DNA of 64,000 nt from an uncultured Opitutia bacterium (GCA_903862955.1 CAIPAH010000022.1:240541-304540), one strand, 5' to 3'. Shown: positions 53,156 to 63,569, counted from the stretch's first letter. The notes: generated by a model from the letters alone, not told the origin. Numbers and translations are program-made.

Positions 53156-53599
53156 ATGAGCCAGTTCACGAGCGATTTGTACCTGCGTTCCTATTCCCCG
53201 GCGCAAATCATTGCCGCTCCCGGGCACGTGCAGCTTTACGAGGTGACGCAGGCTTTCTCCTACGTTTCAGACCTACTCGGCCGGACGATTACGGTGCCGG
53301 GCCGGCCCGATCTCTCGCGGCCGCCCGATCCCACGAATTCGGGTTATGTCACCGACTTCGCCAGCATCCCGCGCGTCGCTTGGGATCTGCTCGACCCGGA
53401 AGACCCCATCATCGCCTGGCCGTCGGTGATCCATGACTATCTCTATAGCCAGAAAGGCACGCTGCTCGACGGCTTCACCTACACGCGACAGCAGGCGGAT
53501 CAAGTGCTCCGCGAGGCAATGGAGGTGAGCGGCGCGGGCTTCTTTATCCGCGAGTCCGTTTACGAGGCGGTCGAACTTTTCGGCGGCAGCCATTGGTAG
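53156..53599 (+). CDS. DUF1353 domain-containing protein
   Basis: 147 residues. The DUF1353 core is visible: GYVTDFASIPRVAWDLLD, PSVIHDYLYSQ, TRQQADQVLREAMEVSG and SVYEAVELFGG. DUF1353 proteins occur mostly in phages and elements derived from them, and may be small structural or lysis-linked proteins. Start at ATG 53156 (MSQFTSDLYLR). Confidence 0.78.
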   Translation: MSQFTSDLYLRSYSPAQIIAAPGHVQLYEVTQAFSYVSDLLGRTITVPGRPDLSRPPDPTNSGYVTDFASIPRVAWDLLDPEDPIIAWPSVIHDYLYSQKGTLLDGFTYTRQQADQVLREAMEVSGAGFFIRESVYEAVELFGGSHW

Positions 53600-53712
53600 T
53601 GTGCGCCCGGCGCGACAAACTCCCTGTCCCTCCGCCCGGTTTCAGGTGAGCGGAAAGCATCAAAGGTAACGTGGAACAGCGTGGCCGCTTATTTGACCCT
53701 CCAGAGCAGAGG

Positions 53713-53780
53713 AAGTGCTCAGGCTTTGTGGTTTGTGGCTTTGGCCATCATGAAACACAAACCACAAAACCTGAGCACTT
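53713..53780. repeat. Long palindrome (AAGTGCTCAGGCTTTGTGGTTTGTG family), copy 1
   Basis: Arms at 53713-53737 and 53756-53780, complementary at 24 of 25 positions around an 18-nt loop. A related palindrome lies at 54268-54345, so the two flank the small helical gene at 53830-54237. Confidence 0.8.
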
Positions 53781-53829
53781 CTCGGCCCCCAAGGGTGGAT
53801 GGTAACTTGGGCCAAACTACACCATTACC

Positions 53830-54237
53830 ATGATCATTGAAACCATACTCAGTGCGGGTCAGAAACTGTTTGATCTTCGGGGTGAGCTATCAAGTGCCAA
53901 GCAGGCACGCAAACAACAGGTCGCAGAATACTTGGCCGCGATCGCTCAAACAATTGACGAGGCGAGCGCGTCTCTGAAGCAGGGCACCCCGCCCTATGGC
54001 AAGTGCCAAGAATTGCTGCGGCATTCGCAACAAATGGAGGCGGCCATCGGGGACCTGATCGGTGTCCATGAAGCCGGCGACCTTGGTCGGCAGCTTAGAG
54101 AGGCATGGGAGATCGAACGGCTTTACGGAGAGCTGGATAGCGCAGCGCCGACCGAACGAGAGAGAAAGCTGAGCGTTCTCGACCAAGCCGCCGGATTGTT
54201 TCGCGCCACAGCGGCATTTGTTCGCGTCAGTCCATGA
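53830..54237 (+). CDS. Small helical protein of unknown function
   Basis: 135 residues, all-alpha in appearance (MIIETILSAGQKLFDLRGEL, AKQARKQQVAEYLAAIAQTI, LLRHSQQMEAAIGDLIG, REAWEIERLYGEL). No signal. Not recognised. The whole gene sits between two related palindromes, which looks like a cassette. The helical pattern resembles N-terminal signalling modules of conflict-system proteins, but that is speculation. Confidence 0.5.
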   Translation: MIIETILSAGQKLFDLRGELSSAKQARKQQVAEYLAAIAQTIDEASASLKQGTPPYGKCQELLRHSQQMEAAIGDLIGVHEAGDLGRQLREAWEIERLYGELDSAAPTERERKLSVLDQAAGLFRATAAFVRVSP

Positions 54238-54267
54238 GCAAAGAATGAAAGGCATCAGGGCCTCGAT

Positions 54268-54345
54268 AAGTGTTGAGGCTTTGGGGTTTGGGGTAAACGC
54301 GGTATGCCAGGGCTTCAAACCCCAAGCCCCAAAACCTGAGCACTT
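54268..54345. repeat. Long palindrome (AAGTG-TGAGG-TTTGGGGTTTGGGG family), copy 2
   Basis: AAGTGTTGAGGCTTTGGGGT TTGGGGT (54268-54294) is complementary to 54318-54345 with a few mismatches. Related by its ends (AAGTG..TGAGCACTT) to the palindrome at 53713. Confidence 0.75.
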
Positions 54346-54409
54346 CGGCTAGCTCCCTCGGCTTGGCCCCCTCGGCTTGGCCCTTTTTCCGGCCTCTAGC
54401 GCGCACTGA

Positions 54410-54725
54410 TTAGACAGACAAAGGTTCGATACGATCGGGGGTGATTTTCCCTTTCGTCTCATCAAGTTGCAGTGCGCTCGGCAGCATTTCTGTCAAATTA
54501 ATCAGATAGTCTGACTTCACGGCAAAGTTAACGTTTTGCGGGAGAATTCCAAAATGCCTTTGCATCCAATCCGTATTGAGCGACGCCACGATTACACCAA
54601 CCACATTGCGCATCGAGCGCCTTCTTCCGCACTTCGCGAGCGAGCCGCATGACCTGGACAAACCATCGGCCAGATTCACCGGTCCCGTCCAATGGTGGCT
54701 GCATCCGATTCTCTACTTGTCTCAT
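54410..54725 (-). pseudogene. Remnant of a trypsin-like serine protease (C-terminal part)
   Basis: The frame ending at 54410 contains NVVGVIVASLNTDWMQRHFG followed by ILPQNVNFAVKSDYL and INLTEMLP. GxxVGVV-x-LPxNVNFAVK is the end of trypsin-like peptidase domains (after the catalytic GNSGGP). Upstream, the frames are broken (a weak GESGR in another frame) and the catalytic His, Asp and Ser are not found. Probably a decayed protease; low-GC sequence. Such trypsin domains occur in conflict-type signalling proteins. Confidence 0.6.
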
Positions 54726-54773
54726 ATGGACATCCCATCGTTATAGGTTTCTTTGCCATTTTCGTTTTCTAAC

Positions 54774-54797
54774 AAAAAAGCCCGACCGAAGTCGGGC
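54774..54797 (-). terminator. Rho-independent terminator of nrdBA
   Basis: Minus strand: GCCCGAC, loop TTCG, GTCGGGC followed by TTTTTTGTTAG. 27 bp after the stop codon of nrdA. Confidence 0.9.
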
Positions 54798-54823
54798 CTC
54801 GTGGAGTAAGACTCGACTGGGTT

Positions 54824-57800
54824 CTATTGGCAGGCTTCGCACTCCTCGCCGCGTTTCATGGCTTCGATCGAACAGGCGGTCTTTTCCGCCGGCGTGTACA
54901 CTCGCTTGGCAGGCGTGGGTGATGGTTCGGAGGCGATGGGGGGCGTGGTGTCGAAGTGCGCGGCGGCGTCGGCTTTGACTTGCTCCACGCTGTGGGAGCC
55001 ACCGGCGTCGCCGGAGTTCTGGCCGCCGTCCTGGCCTTCCTTCACGGCGCCGCGGACGGCCTTCTTCACCGAAACCGTGGCCTTCTCGATGTTCGAGGCG
55101 CCGAGGCTGCGGAGGTAGTAGGTCGTCTTGAGGCCACAGTGCCACGCCGCGCGATACATGTGCGACAGGGTCTTCAGGTCGGGCGTCTTGATCCAGAGGT
55201 TCACCGACTGCGACTGGTCGATCCACTTCTGGCGGCGCGACGCCGCCTCGATGATCCACTTGTGGTCGATGTCGAACGCCGTGAGATACTTCGCCTTCAG
55301 GTCGGCGGGCACGCTCTCGATGTCCTTCAGCTCGCCGTCGAAATACTTCAGGTTGTCGATCATCTCCTGGTTCCAGAGGCCGCGGGCCTTCAGGTCCTTC
55401 ACGAGGAATGGGTTCAGCACGATGAACTCGCCGGAGAGGTTGGATTTGACGAAGAGGTTCTTGTAGGTCGGCTCGATGCAGGGCGAGGTCGCCGTGATGT
55501 TCGAGATCGTGGCGGTGGGCGCGATGGCGAGGACGTTGCTGTTGCGCATGCCGTGCTTGGCGATCTTGGCGCGGACGGGCGCCCAGTCCATTTGGCCGCC
55601 GCGGGGCACCTCGACGGGCACGCCGCGCTCCTGCTCGAGGAGGTCAATCGTGTCCTGCGGGAGCAGGCCGCGGTCCCACTTCGAGCCCTTGTAGCTCGAA
55701 TACGTGCCGCGCTCCTCGGCGAGGTCGCTGGAGGCCTCGTAGGCGTAGTAGGCGATGGCCTCCATGGCCTCGTCGTTGAACTCCACGGCCTCGGTCGAGG
55801 CAAACGCGTGGCCGCGCAGGTAGAGCGCGTGGGCGAGGCCCATCACGCCGAGGCCGATGGGCCGGTGGCGGAGGTTGGAGCGCTTGGCGGCCTCGGTCGG
55901 GTAGAAGTTGATGTCGATGACGTTGTCCAGTGCGCGGACAGCCATGCGGATGGTCGCGCGGAGCTTCTCGTGGTCGAGCGCGCCGTCAGGCTTGAGGTGG
56001 GTGTCGAGGAGGACGGAGCCGAGGTTGCAGACGGCGGTCTCGTCATTGGACGTGTTGAGCGTGATCTCGGTGCAGAGATTGGACGAGTGAATGACGCCGA
56101 CGTGGTCCTGCGGGGAGCGGATGTTGCAGGCGTCCTTGAAGGTGATCCAGGGGTGGCCGGTCTCGAAAAGCATGGACAGCATCTTCTTCCACAACTCGAG
56201 GGCATCGATCTTCTGGCCGTAGATCTTGCCGGTCTCGGCGAGCTTCTCGTAGCGGAGGTAGGCCTCCTCGAATTTTTTGCCGTAGAGCTCGTGGAGATCC
56301 TTGGTCTGGTTGGCGCGGAAGAGCGTCCAATGCTGGCGGGCCTCCATGCGCTTCATGAACAAGTCGGGAATCCAGTTCGCCGTGTTCATGTCGTGCGTGC
56401 GGCGGCGGTCGTCACCGGTGTTTTTGCGCAGCTCGAGGAACTCGGTGATGTCGTTGTGCCAGGTCTCGAGGTAGGCGCAGCCGGAGCCCTTGCGCTTGCC
56501 GCCCTGGTTGACGGCGACGAGCTGGTCGTTGTGGAGCTTCAGGAACGGAATGACGCCCTGGGACTCGCCGTTGGTGCCGCCAATGTAGGCGCCGGTGCCG
56601 CGCACGGCGGTCCAGGAACCGCCGAGACCGCCGGCCCACTTCGAGAGGAAGGCGTTTTCGGCGATGCCGCGGAGCATGATGCCCTCGATGGAGTCATCGA
56701 CGTAGTAGAGGTAGCAGGAGCTGAGCTGCGAGTGGAGCGTGCCGGAGTTGAAGAGCGTCGGCGTGCTGGAGCAGAAGCGGCGGGACTTGTAGAGGTCGTA
56801 GAGCGCGGTGACGCGGGTCTCGCGGTCGCCCGGCTCGTCGAGGAAGAGGCCCATGGACACGCGCATCCAGAAGAACTGGGGCGTCTCGAGGCGCTTGGAC
56901 TGCTTGTTGGTCTTGTCGACGATGAGGTAGCGATCGTAGAGCGTCTGGATGCCGAGGAAGTCGAACTCGAGGTCGGAGGACGGATCGAGGACGGCGGCGA
57001 GCTTGGTGAGGTCGTATTCGAGCAGGCGGGGGTTGAGGCGCTTGATGGCGACGCCGCGCTCGAGGTATTTCTTGAACGCGCGCTGGTGGGCGGCCTTCAG
57101 GGCGCCGATGCCGTCGGCCATGATGTCCCAGCCGAGGATCTCCTCGTAAATGTAGGTGAGCTGGATGCGGCCGGCGAACTTGGCGAAGTCGGCGTCCTTC
57201 TCGATCAAGGTCTTCGAGTTGAGGATGATGGTGGAATCCAGGTCCTTCTGCGAAATCTGGTCGTAAACCGAGCGGCGAAGCTCGGCCTCGATCTCGTCGG
57301 TGGTGAGGCAGAGATCCAGCCCGATCTGGGCGAACTCGATGCGCTTGCGGAGGTCGGCGCCGTCCCAGAAGACGTTTTCGCCATTGGCCTTCTTGACGAC
57401 GATCATGGCGGCCTGCTGCGGCGCCTCGACCGGGGCGGCGGTGGCGCCGAAGGGCGTCTCGACCGCGGTCTCCTCGCCGGTGTCGCGGATGGCGCCGCGC
57501 TGGGCGCGGAACAGGATGTAGGCCTCGGCGACCTTGAAATGGCCGGCCTTCATGAGCTCCTCCTGGACCATGTCCTGGATTTCCTCGATGTGAACGAAGG
57601 ACTGCTTGGAAGAGTGGACGCGCTCGGAGACGGCCTTGGTCAGGGCGACGGCGGGGGCGGAGTCGCGCTGGAGGGAGAGGAACGTCTTGCGGACGGCAAT
57701 CTCGACCTTCTGGTCGCTCCACGGGACGACCTGGTTGTTGCGGCGGATGACGCGGAGCGTGGAATGCGCGGCGGCCTCGCGGTCGATGGAGATCTTGCGG

Positions 57801-58219
57801 GCGCGATTGAGGAGGAGGCTCTTGGCGACGAAGTAGGCGTTGTTGTCGACGAGGGTCTTCTCGATCAGCTCGTAGAGGCCGTTGAGCGAAAGGCGAAGCG
57901 GCGACGGCGGGACGGCGAGCTCGGAAAGATTGCCGGCAACCTCGCGGCAAATGCGCGTGAGCCAGGCGCGGTTGGTGTCGTTGAAAATGTCCTTTTCACC
58001 GCGCGCGAGGCAGACGTTCGTCAGGGCCTTGCCGAGCGTGTCGGCAACCTCGGCGATGTCGAAGCGCTCCTCACCATGCGGGCACAGCAGGATAACATGC
58101 GGGAGTTCAATAGCTTCCGTTGCGATGACGTCACGCCAGGCGTAGTGTGGTTTCTGATCGACGGGCGTGTGGACGGTGCGCTTGAGGGCCAGGTCGTGCG
58201 CCAGGGAAGGGTTGCTCAT
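54824..58219 (-). CDS. nrdA: Ribonucleoside-diphosphate reductase large subunit (NrdA), with multiple ATP-cones
   Basis: 1131 residues. Two clear ATP-cone regulatory domains: near 130-220 (VIRRNNQVVPWSDQKVEIAV) and near 265-350 (IVVKKANGENVFWDGADLRK). A degenerate one precedes them. The catalytic barrel has the redox Cys in QLSSCYLYYVDDS, the NxCxE site in SSNLCTEITLN, the second Cys in AVCNLGSV and the radical-transfer Tyr pair in TTYYLRSLGA. The C-terminus ends CSIEAMKRGEECEACQ, with the CxxC for thioredoxin/glutaredoxin. It is 160 bp downstream of nrdB. Start at ATG 58219 (MSNPSLAHDLALKR). Confidence 0.97.
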   Translation of the reverse strand: MSNPSLAHDLALKRTVHTPVDQKPHYAWRDVIATEAIELPHVILLCPHGEERFDIAEVADTLGKALTNVCLARGEKDIFNDTNRAWLTRICREVAGNLSELAVPPSPLRLSLNGLYELIEKTLVDNNAYFVAKSLLLNRARKISIDREAAAHSTLRVIRRNNQVVPWSDQKVEIAVRKTFLSLQRDSAPAVALTKAVSERVHSSKQSFVHIEEIQDMVQEELMKAGHFKVAEAYILFRAQRGAIRDTGEETAVETPFGATAAPVEAPQQAAMIVVKKANGENVFWDGADLRKRIEFAQIGLDLCLTTDEIEAELRRSVYDQISQKDLDSTIILNSKTLIEKDADFAKFAGRIQLTYIYEEILGWDIMADGIGALKAAHQRAFKKYLERGVAIKRLNPRLLEYDLTKLAAVLDPSSDLEFDFLGIQTLYDRYLIVDKTNKQSKRLETPQFFWMRVSMGLFLDEPGDRETRVTALYDLYKSRRFCSSTPTLFNSGTLHSQLSSCYLYYVDDSIEGIMLRGIAENAFLSKWAGGLGGSWTAVRGTGAYIGGTNGESQGVIPFLKLHNDQLVAVNQGGKRKGSGCAYLETWHNDITEFLELRKNTGDDRRRTHDMNTANWIPDLFMKRMEARQHWTLFRANQTKDLHELYGKKFEEAYLRYEKLAETGKIYGQKIDALELWKKMLSMLFETGHPWITFKDACNIRSPQDHVGVIHSSNLCTEITLNTSNDETAVCNLGSVLLDTHLKPDGALDHEKLRATIRMAVRALDNVIDINFYPTEAAKRSNLRHRPIGLGVMGLAHALYLRGHAFASTEAVEFNDEAMEAIAYYAYEASSDLAEERGTYSSYKGSKWDRGLLPQDTIDLLEQERGVPVEVPRGGQMDWAPVRAKIAKHGMRNSNVLAIAPTATISNITATSPCIEPTYKNLFVKSNLSGEFIVLNPFLVKDLKARGLWNQEMIDNLKYFDGELKDIESVPADLKAKYLTAFDIDHKWIIEAASRRQKWIDQSQSVNLWIKTPDLKTLSHMYRAAWHCGLKTTYYLRSLGASNIEKATVSVKKAVRGAVKEGQDGGQNSGDAGGSHSVEQVKADAAAHFDTTPPIASEPSPTPAKRVYTPAEKTACSIEAMKRGEECEACQ

Positions 58220-58379
58220 GGAGAGATGTAACTGAATTGAAACAAAGGGAGTTGCGGATGAAGCGGAAAAGACCCGAGACCGGCGCGGAGCCAAAATGAA
58301 TTGGGATCACGCCGGACGTGGGGAAACGCGGGAAATGAGCGGGTGGTGGTGGTGAGCCGACGCGACAGGCGGATAATTC

Positions 58380-59465
<1,086 letters not shown>

Positions 59466-59560
59466 GACGAGGACGAAGTTTGAAGGGGAAGACCGGTGTT
59501 TTTACCGTGCCGAAAGGCGAAGCGAACTAAAGATGCTGGAAGTTACTGACGCGTTGCTAA

Positions 59561-59608
59561 CCACAACAGGATGTGGTCCCGCCACGCTGCGACCACAACC
59601 TATTGGTT
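59561..59608 (-). promoter_or_regulatory. Tandem candidate NrdR boxes
   Basis: Two 16-bp elements, CCACAACAGGATGTGG at 59561-59576 and CCACAACCTATTGGTT at 59593-59608 (plus-strand orientation). Their starts are 32 bp apart, that is 16 bp between them, the typical spacing for paired NrdR boxes (three helical turns). The cores CAA....TTG or CAA....ATG resemble the CwA-TATA-TwG consensus. They lie 96-143 bp upstream of the nrdB start, where the promoter should be. Confidence 0.55.
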
Positions 59609-59905
59609 CCTGCGTTTTTCCCGTCAACAGGTTTGTAGAAGATACCTCGCGAAAATTTTCATGTTTTTGGCTTGCGCGAAAGTCGCGAGCGGGCCCCCGA
59701 GGGAAAAATCTTCCGAAAGCGGGTCGCGACGCGTTTTTTCCCTCGAAAATCGGCCCGCGCCCGCCCCCACCCGCGCGTCCGGGCGCGGCCTGACCGGCGA
59801 TTTCCTTTCGTATCGGGAAAAGCATGACAGAGACAAATTCGCCTCGGACGCCCGGGAAATTGACCTGGCTTCGCTCGCGGCCCCGGGAGATCCCGCCAGG
59901 CGGGC

Positions 59906-59939
59906 AAAAAAAAGGGCGGCTGCGTTGCCGCAGCCGCCC
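59906..59939 (-). terminator. Rho-independent terminator of the TonB receptor
   Basis: Minus strand: GGGCGGCTGCG, loop GCAA, CGCAGCCGCCC, then TTTTTTTT. Begins 21 bp past the stop codon of the receptor gene. Confidence 0.9.
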
Positions 59940-59960
59940 CGGGAAACGTTCAGGCGTCGC

Positions 59961-62900
59961 TTAGAACTCGAGGCGGGCGCCGACCTGCAGCTGCCAGCGG
60001 GACAGGTCGGTGAAGACCAGCTGGCTGCCCAGCGTGCTGGAGCTGAAGGTGTAGACATACTGGCCGGAGGCATTGACCGTGGCGCTGGCGATCGGGCGGC
60101 TGTAGCCGCTGTAGCCGTTGCCGAAGTCCATGCCCGTGTTCGCACCCCAGCTCTTCTTGAAGATGTTCGCGAAGTTGAGGCAGTCCACGAAGAGCTTCAG
60201 GCGGGTATCCTTGAAGCTAAGCGGGATGTCCTGCTCGAGGTGGAGGTCGATCGTCTTCTGCACCGGATTGGCCGAGCGGTTCGCCGGCACGATCTGGCCC
60301 ATGTAGTGCTTGAGGTCTGTGCCATTGACGAAGGACCAGAAGTTGGCGGCCTGGATCGAACCGGTCGGATCGGAAGGGCTGGTGCTCCAGGTGACCTTGG
60401 GATCGTTCGGGCCGGACGGCATGTAGAACGAATCGTTGCCGCTCGTGCCGTCGTTGTTCGCGTCACCGAAGAACACCCAGCTGTACGCGTGGCCCGTCTG
60501 CGCGCGGAAGACCGCGGTCAGGCGGGTCGCCGTGCCGGCGCCGTTGAAGAAGTGGAACTCGTGCGTGGCCGAAGCGACGTACTTTTCCGGGACGACGTAG
60601 TTGGACTTCACCGCCACGTCGTCGTTCGGGTTGATCGTCGCGCGGTTGTTGAAGTTGGACGAGGCCACGGACGACGTCAGCGGCTGCACTTCCGTCGCGT
60701 GCGTGTGGGTGTAAGCGAAGGCAAAGGACCAGTCGTTCTTCATGGGCTTGGCGATCTGGAACGTGTAGGCCTGCGAACCGCCCTTGTCCGTGTTGCTCAA
60801 TTCCAGCACCGAGTTGCTGAAGTTGGGATGGAGGCCGGTCGTGCCGCTATAACGGAAGCGACCGTCGGGATTCACCGGAGTCGTGGCGTTGGGCAGGAAG
60901 TTCAGATCGTGATAATAGAGGCCCTTGTAGACCTCGACGACATTGGCCTCGACGGTGGCGACCAGGCCGTACCATGGCAGTTTGGCATCAAAGGCCAGAT
61001 TGCCCTTCCAAGACGTCGGCGTCCGGAACTTGGGGTCCGTGAGCGCGATATTCGGCGTCGGTACCCCGGGAGGCGGCAGCGTCTGGACGTAGCCAGCGGA
61101 CGGATTGAACGGCGTATACGGGGCCGGGAGCGCAGGGTTGGTGGTGCTGCTCGTCGAGCTGCCGATGATCACGCTGTTGATCAGGCCGGTCGTGCCGTAG
61201 GAGTTGCCCACCCAGACGGCGGGGTTGGTGCCCTGGAACAGGCCGAGACCACCGCGCGCTTGGATTTCAATCTTCTTGATCGGGAGCTGATAGTTGAAGC
61301 CGAAGCGGGGAGCGACCGTGTAGTTGCCGTCACCCGTGCTGTTGTTCGGAATGCCGAACGCAGTCTGGAACGCCGGCAGGAAGATCGGCTTCGTGGGATA
61401 GGACGCCACATCGTAGCGAATGCCGCCCAGGAGGGTGAGGCCGTTGATCGGCTTCCAGGTGTCTTGGATCAGCAGGCCGGAATCGACATACGAGTAATAG
61501 TAGTCGGAGTCGCTGACGGTGTAGCCGGGAATCGGCTGCTGGTAGCGGATGTAGTTGGGCGTGCCGGCGGCGAAGGCCGCGGGGCTGGCAAACGCGTAAC
61601 GGCCGGTGAAGTACTGCGCGAAGAGATCGCGGTAGATGCCCTTGTCGAAGTCGGCACCGAACTTGAGCTCATGCGCGTTCAGCGTGTAGTCAGCGTAAAT
61701 GTGACCGTTGTAGTCCTTGGTGGTCAGCGCGTTATGCTGGTAGCTGCCGTTGGTGCCGAGATCCAGCTGGCCGTTGGCGACCGCGGCGCCGGTGTTGAGG
61801 TTGGTGCCGGTCACGCCGTTGACGTAAATTTCTGGGGTGATGGGGCCGTAGGGCGACGCCGTGCCGTTATACTTGATCGTGGCCACGCCGGTTTCCGTGC
61901 GCAGATCCGAGGTCCAAGTGCTGTTGAGCACGAGGCTGAGATTGTCCGCGGTGCGGTTGGCCTGGTAGGCGTTGCTCGTGAATTGGGTGAAGGTCGAACC
62001 GTTGGAGAAGTTCGGCGCCGAGCTGTCGGTGCGACGATAGGTCAGAGTCGCGCGCTGGCTCTCATTGATGTTCCAATCGATCTTGCCGAGGTAGGTCTTC
62101 TGCTTGGAGGCAACGACGCCACCGGAGATGCTACCCGCATTGATGCCGTAGGCGGAGGCGGCGGCTTGGACTGCGGCCACCGCAGCGGCGTCCGGCAGGA
62201 AGGTGATGGGCGAGTAAGGCAGGCGCTCGGCCTTGAAGTCGTCGTAGGCGAAGAAGAAAAAGAGCTTATCCTTGATGAGCGGGCCACCGAAGGTGAGGCC
62301 GTAGGTGTGCTCCTGCAGCGGCGTCAGGGTGCCGGTGGTCGGATCCGCGGAGCCCTGGCCGGGGTTCTTGGCCCGAAGATTCTTGCCGGTGTAGTAAGTG
62401 TAGATCGAACCGTGAAATTCGTTGGTGCCGCTCTTGGTCACGGCGTTGATGAGGGCGCCGGTGAAGCCGGTGCGGGTGACGTCGTAGGGGCTGAGGTCAA
62501 CGCTCATCGCGGCGATGGCCTCCATCGGGACGGGGCTGCGCAGGGAGGAGAAGCCGTTGGCATTCAGACCGAACGGATCGTTGCTCTGCTGGCCGTCCAC
62601 GAGGAACGAGTTGTACCGGCTGTTCTGGCCCAAGGCGGAAACGGAAAACTCACCGGTCGAGGTGTTGATCGTCAGGGCCGCGCGGGTGTCCTGGTTGACG
62701 ATGTCCTGCACGTCGCGACGGATCGTGGGGACCTGGGCGATCTGGTCCCGGGTGAACGTCTGGCCGGCGCCCATTTTGTTGGAGTCAAAGGCGACATCCT
62801 TGGAAGCCTTGACGGTGTAAGCCTCGAGGACGACGACCTCGGTGGCGAGGGACGCGTCGACGGTTTGCGGGTGATCCAGGCCGAGGTAAATATCTTTCTG

Positions 62901-63191
62901 GGAGGTGCTCTCATTGTCGCGGCTCGTGATGGTGACCGTGTAGGGGCCGCCAACGCGCAAGCCGGTGATCGCGTACCGGCCGCCGCTGCCGGTGACCGTC
63001 GAGGAATGCGTGCCTGACGGCTCATGGAGGGCCGTGACGGTGGCTCCGACCAATGGAGCCCCACTCTTGTCGGTCACGAGGCCGGTGATGGTCGAAGTGG
63101 TAACGCCCTGTCCGAAGACCGCCGTCGCCAGGGTGAGACTGAAGGCGATAAACGCGGTCAGGAGATATTTCGTGCGGGAAGACTTATGCAT
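59961..63191 (-). CDS. TonB-dependent receptor, Oar-like with CarboxypepD-regulatory domain
   Basis: 1076 residues. The signal peptide (MHKSSRTKYLLTAFIAFSLT...) is followed by a carboxypeptidase-regulatory-like beta domain (~30-115, ITGLVTDKSGAPLVGATVTA). The plug (~140-250) has IVNQDTRAALTINTSTGEFS and RYNSFLVDGQQSNDPFG, ending in INAVTKSGTNEFHGS. A long barrel follows, ending in RWQLQVGARLEF (terminal Phe for BAM recognition). Oar-type receptors take up large substrates such as peptides or polysaccharides across the outer membrane. Start at ATG 63191; the frame extends to 63281 but without a signal peptide. Confidence 0.93.
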   Translation of the reverse strand: MHKSSRTKYLLTAFIAFSLTLATAVFGQGVTTSTITGLVTDKSGAPLVGATVTALHEPSGTHSSTVTGSGGRYAITGLRVGGPYTVTITSRDNESTSQKDIYLGLDHPQTVDASLATEVVVLEAYTVKASKDVAFDSNKMGAGQTFTRDQIAQVPTIRRDVQDIVNQDTRAALTINTSTGEFSVSALGQNSRYNSFLVDGQQSNDPFGLNANGFSSLRSPVPMEAIAAMSVDLSPYDVTRTGFTGALINAVTKSGTNEFHGSIYTYYTGKNLRAKNPGQGSADPTTGTLTPLQEHTYGLTFGGPLIKDKLFFFFAYDDFKAERLPYSPITFLPDAAAVAAVQAAASAYGINAGSISGGVVASKQKTYLGKIDWNINESQRATLTYRRTDSSAPNFSNGSTFTQFTSNAYQANRTADNLSLVLNSTWTSDLRTETGVATIKYNGTASPYGPITPEIYVNGVTGTNLNTGAAVANGQLDLGTNGSYQHNALTTKDYNGHIYADYTLNAHELKFGADFDKGIYRDLFAQYFTGRYAFASPAAFAAGTPNYIRYQQPIPGYTVSDSDYYYSYVDSGLLIQDTWKPINGLTLLGGIRYDVASYPTKPIFLPAFQTAFGIPNNSTGDGNYTVAPRFGFNYQLPIKKIEIQARGGLGLFQGTNPAVWVGNSYGTTGLINSVIIGSSTSSTTNPALPAPYTPFNPSAGYVQTLPPPGVPTPNIALTDPKFRTPTSWKGNLAFDAKLPWYGLVATVEANVVEVYKGLYYHDLNFLPNATTPVNPDGRFRYSGTTGLHPNFSNSVLELSNTDKGGSQAYTFQIAKPMKNDWSFAFAYTHTHATEVQPLTSSVASSNFNNRATINPNDDVAVKSNYVVPEKYVASATHEFHFFNGAGTATRLTAVFRAQTGHAYSWVFFGDANNDGTSGNDSFYMPSGPNDPKVTWSTSPSDPTGSIQAANFWSFVNGTDLKHYMGQIVPANRSANPVQKTIDLHLEQDIPLSFKDTRLKLFVDCLNFANIFKKSWGANTGMDFGNGYSGYSRPIASATVNASGQYVYTFSSSTLGSQLVFTDLSRWQLQVGARLEF

Positions 63192-63569
63192 GGTGGTAGG
63201 TTCGTTCGGTTGCTTAGGTGCCGGCGTACCCGTCGGCAGCGTGGAATAACTCACGCAAGACTCGTGCCACAGTCCAGTCAAGCCCTGAGGAACTCAAAAG
63301 CCGGCTGTCGCAAAATCGTTACGACAAATGGCGCGCAGTCGTCACCGCGGCGGCGCCCCCCGGGCGCTCCGGTGTCTGCAGAGTGGGAACGACCAGCCAG
63401 AGCCGATAATCGGCGGGCGCTTTTCGCCTCGTGTCACCCTCGCCCCACCGGGATTCGCCGGCCGGGAGTTGAGGAACGGTCGAGGAAGACGCGGGGGCGA
63501 GAGGGCGGGTGGATTTCGCCTCCTGTGTCCAGGCCAACCTAAGCGTGGCTCGTCGGCCGTAAAAAAAGA
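63192..63569. other. Intergenic region between receptor and rRNA genes
   Basis: About 378 bp upstream of the receptor. No coding sequence or tRNA is visible. It must contain the receptor promoter. Confidence 0.4.

Larger units (their letters stand above)
59466..59960. other. Intergenic region: nrd promoter and receptor terminator
   Basis: 495 bp between nrdB and the TonB receptor. Contains the candidate NrdR boxes and the terminator at 59906-59939. The remaining ~300 bp (59609-59905) holds no gene that I can support. Confidence 0.6.

Noticed and set aside
54956..58231. A 1091-codon plus-strand frame opposite nrdA
   Set aside because: Strongly antisense to nrdA, with the Ala/Gly/Arg/Val-rich composition expected of a reversed high-GC gene, and no family.
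59906..59939. Possible riboswitch or attenuator between receptor and nrdB
   Set aside because: A simple GC stem with T8 on the minus strand directly after the receptor stop, that is, a terminator.
59571..63017. A 1148-codon plus-strand frame opposite the TonB receptor
   Set aside because: Mirror of the receptor codons; Arg/Val/Gly-rich and without domains.
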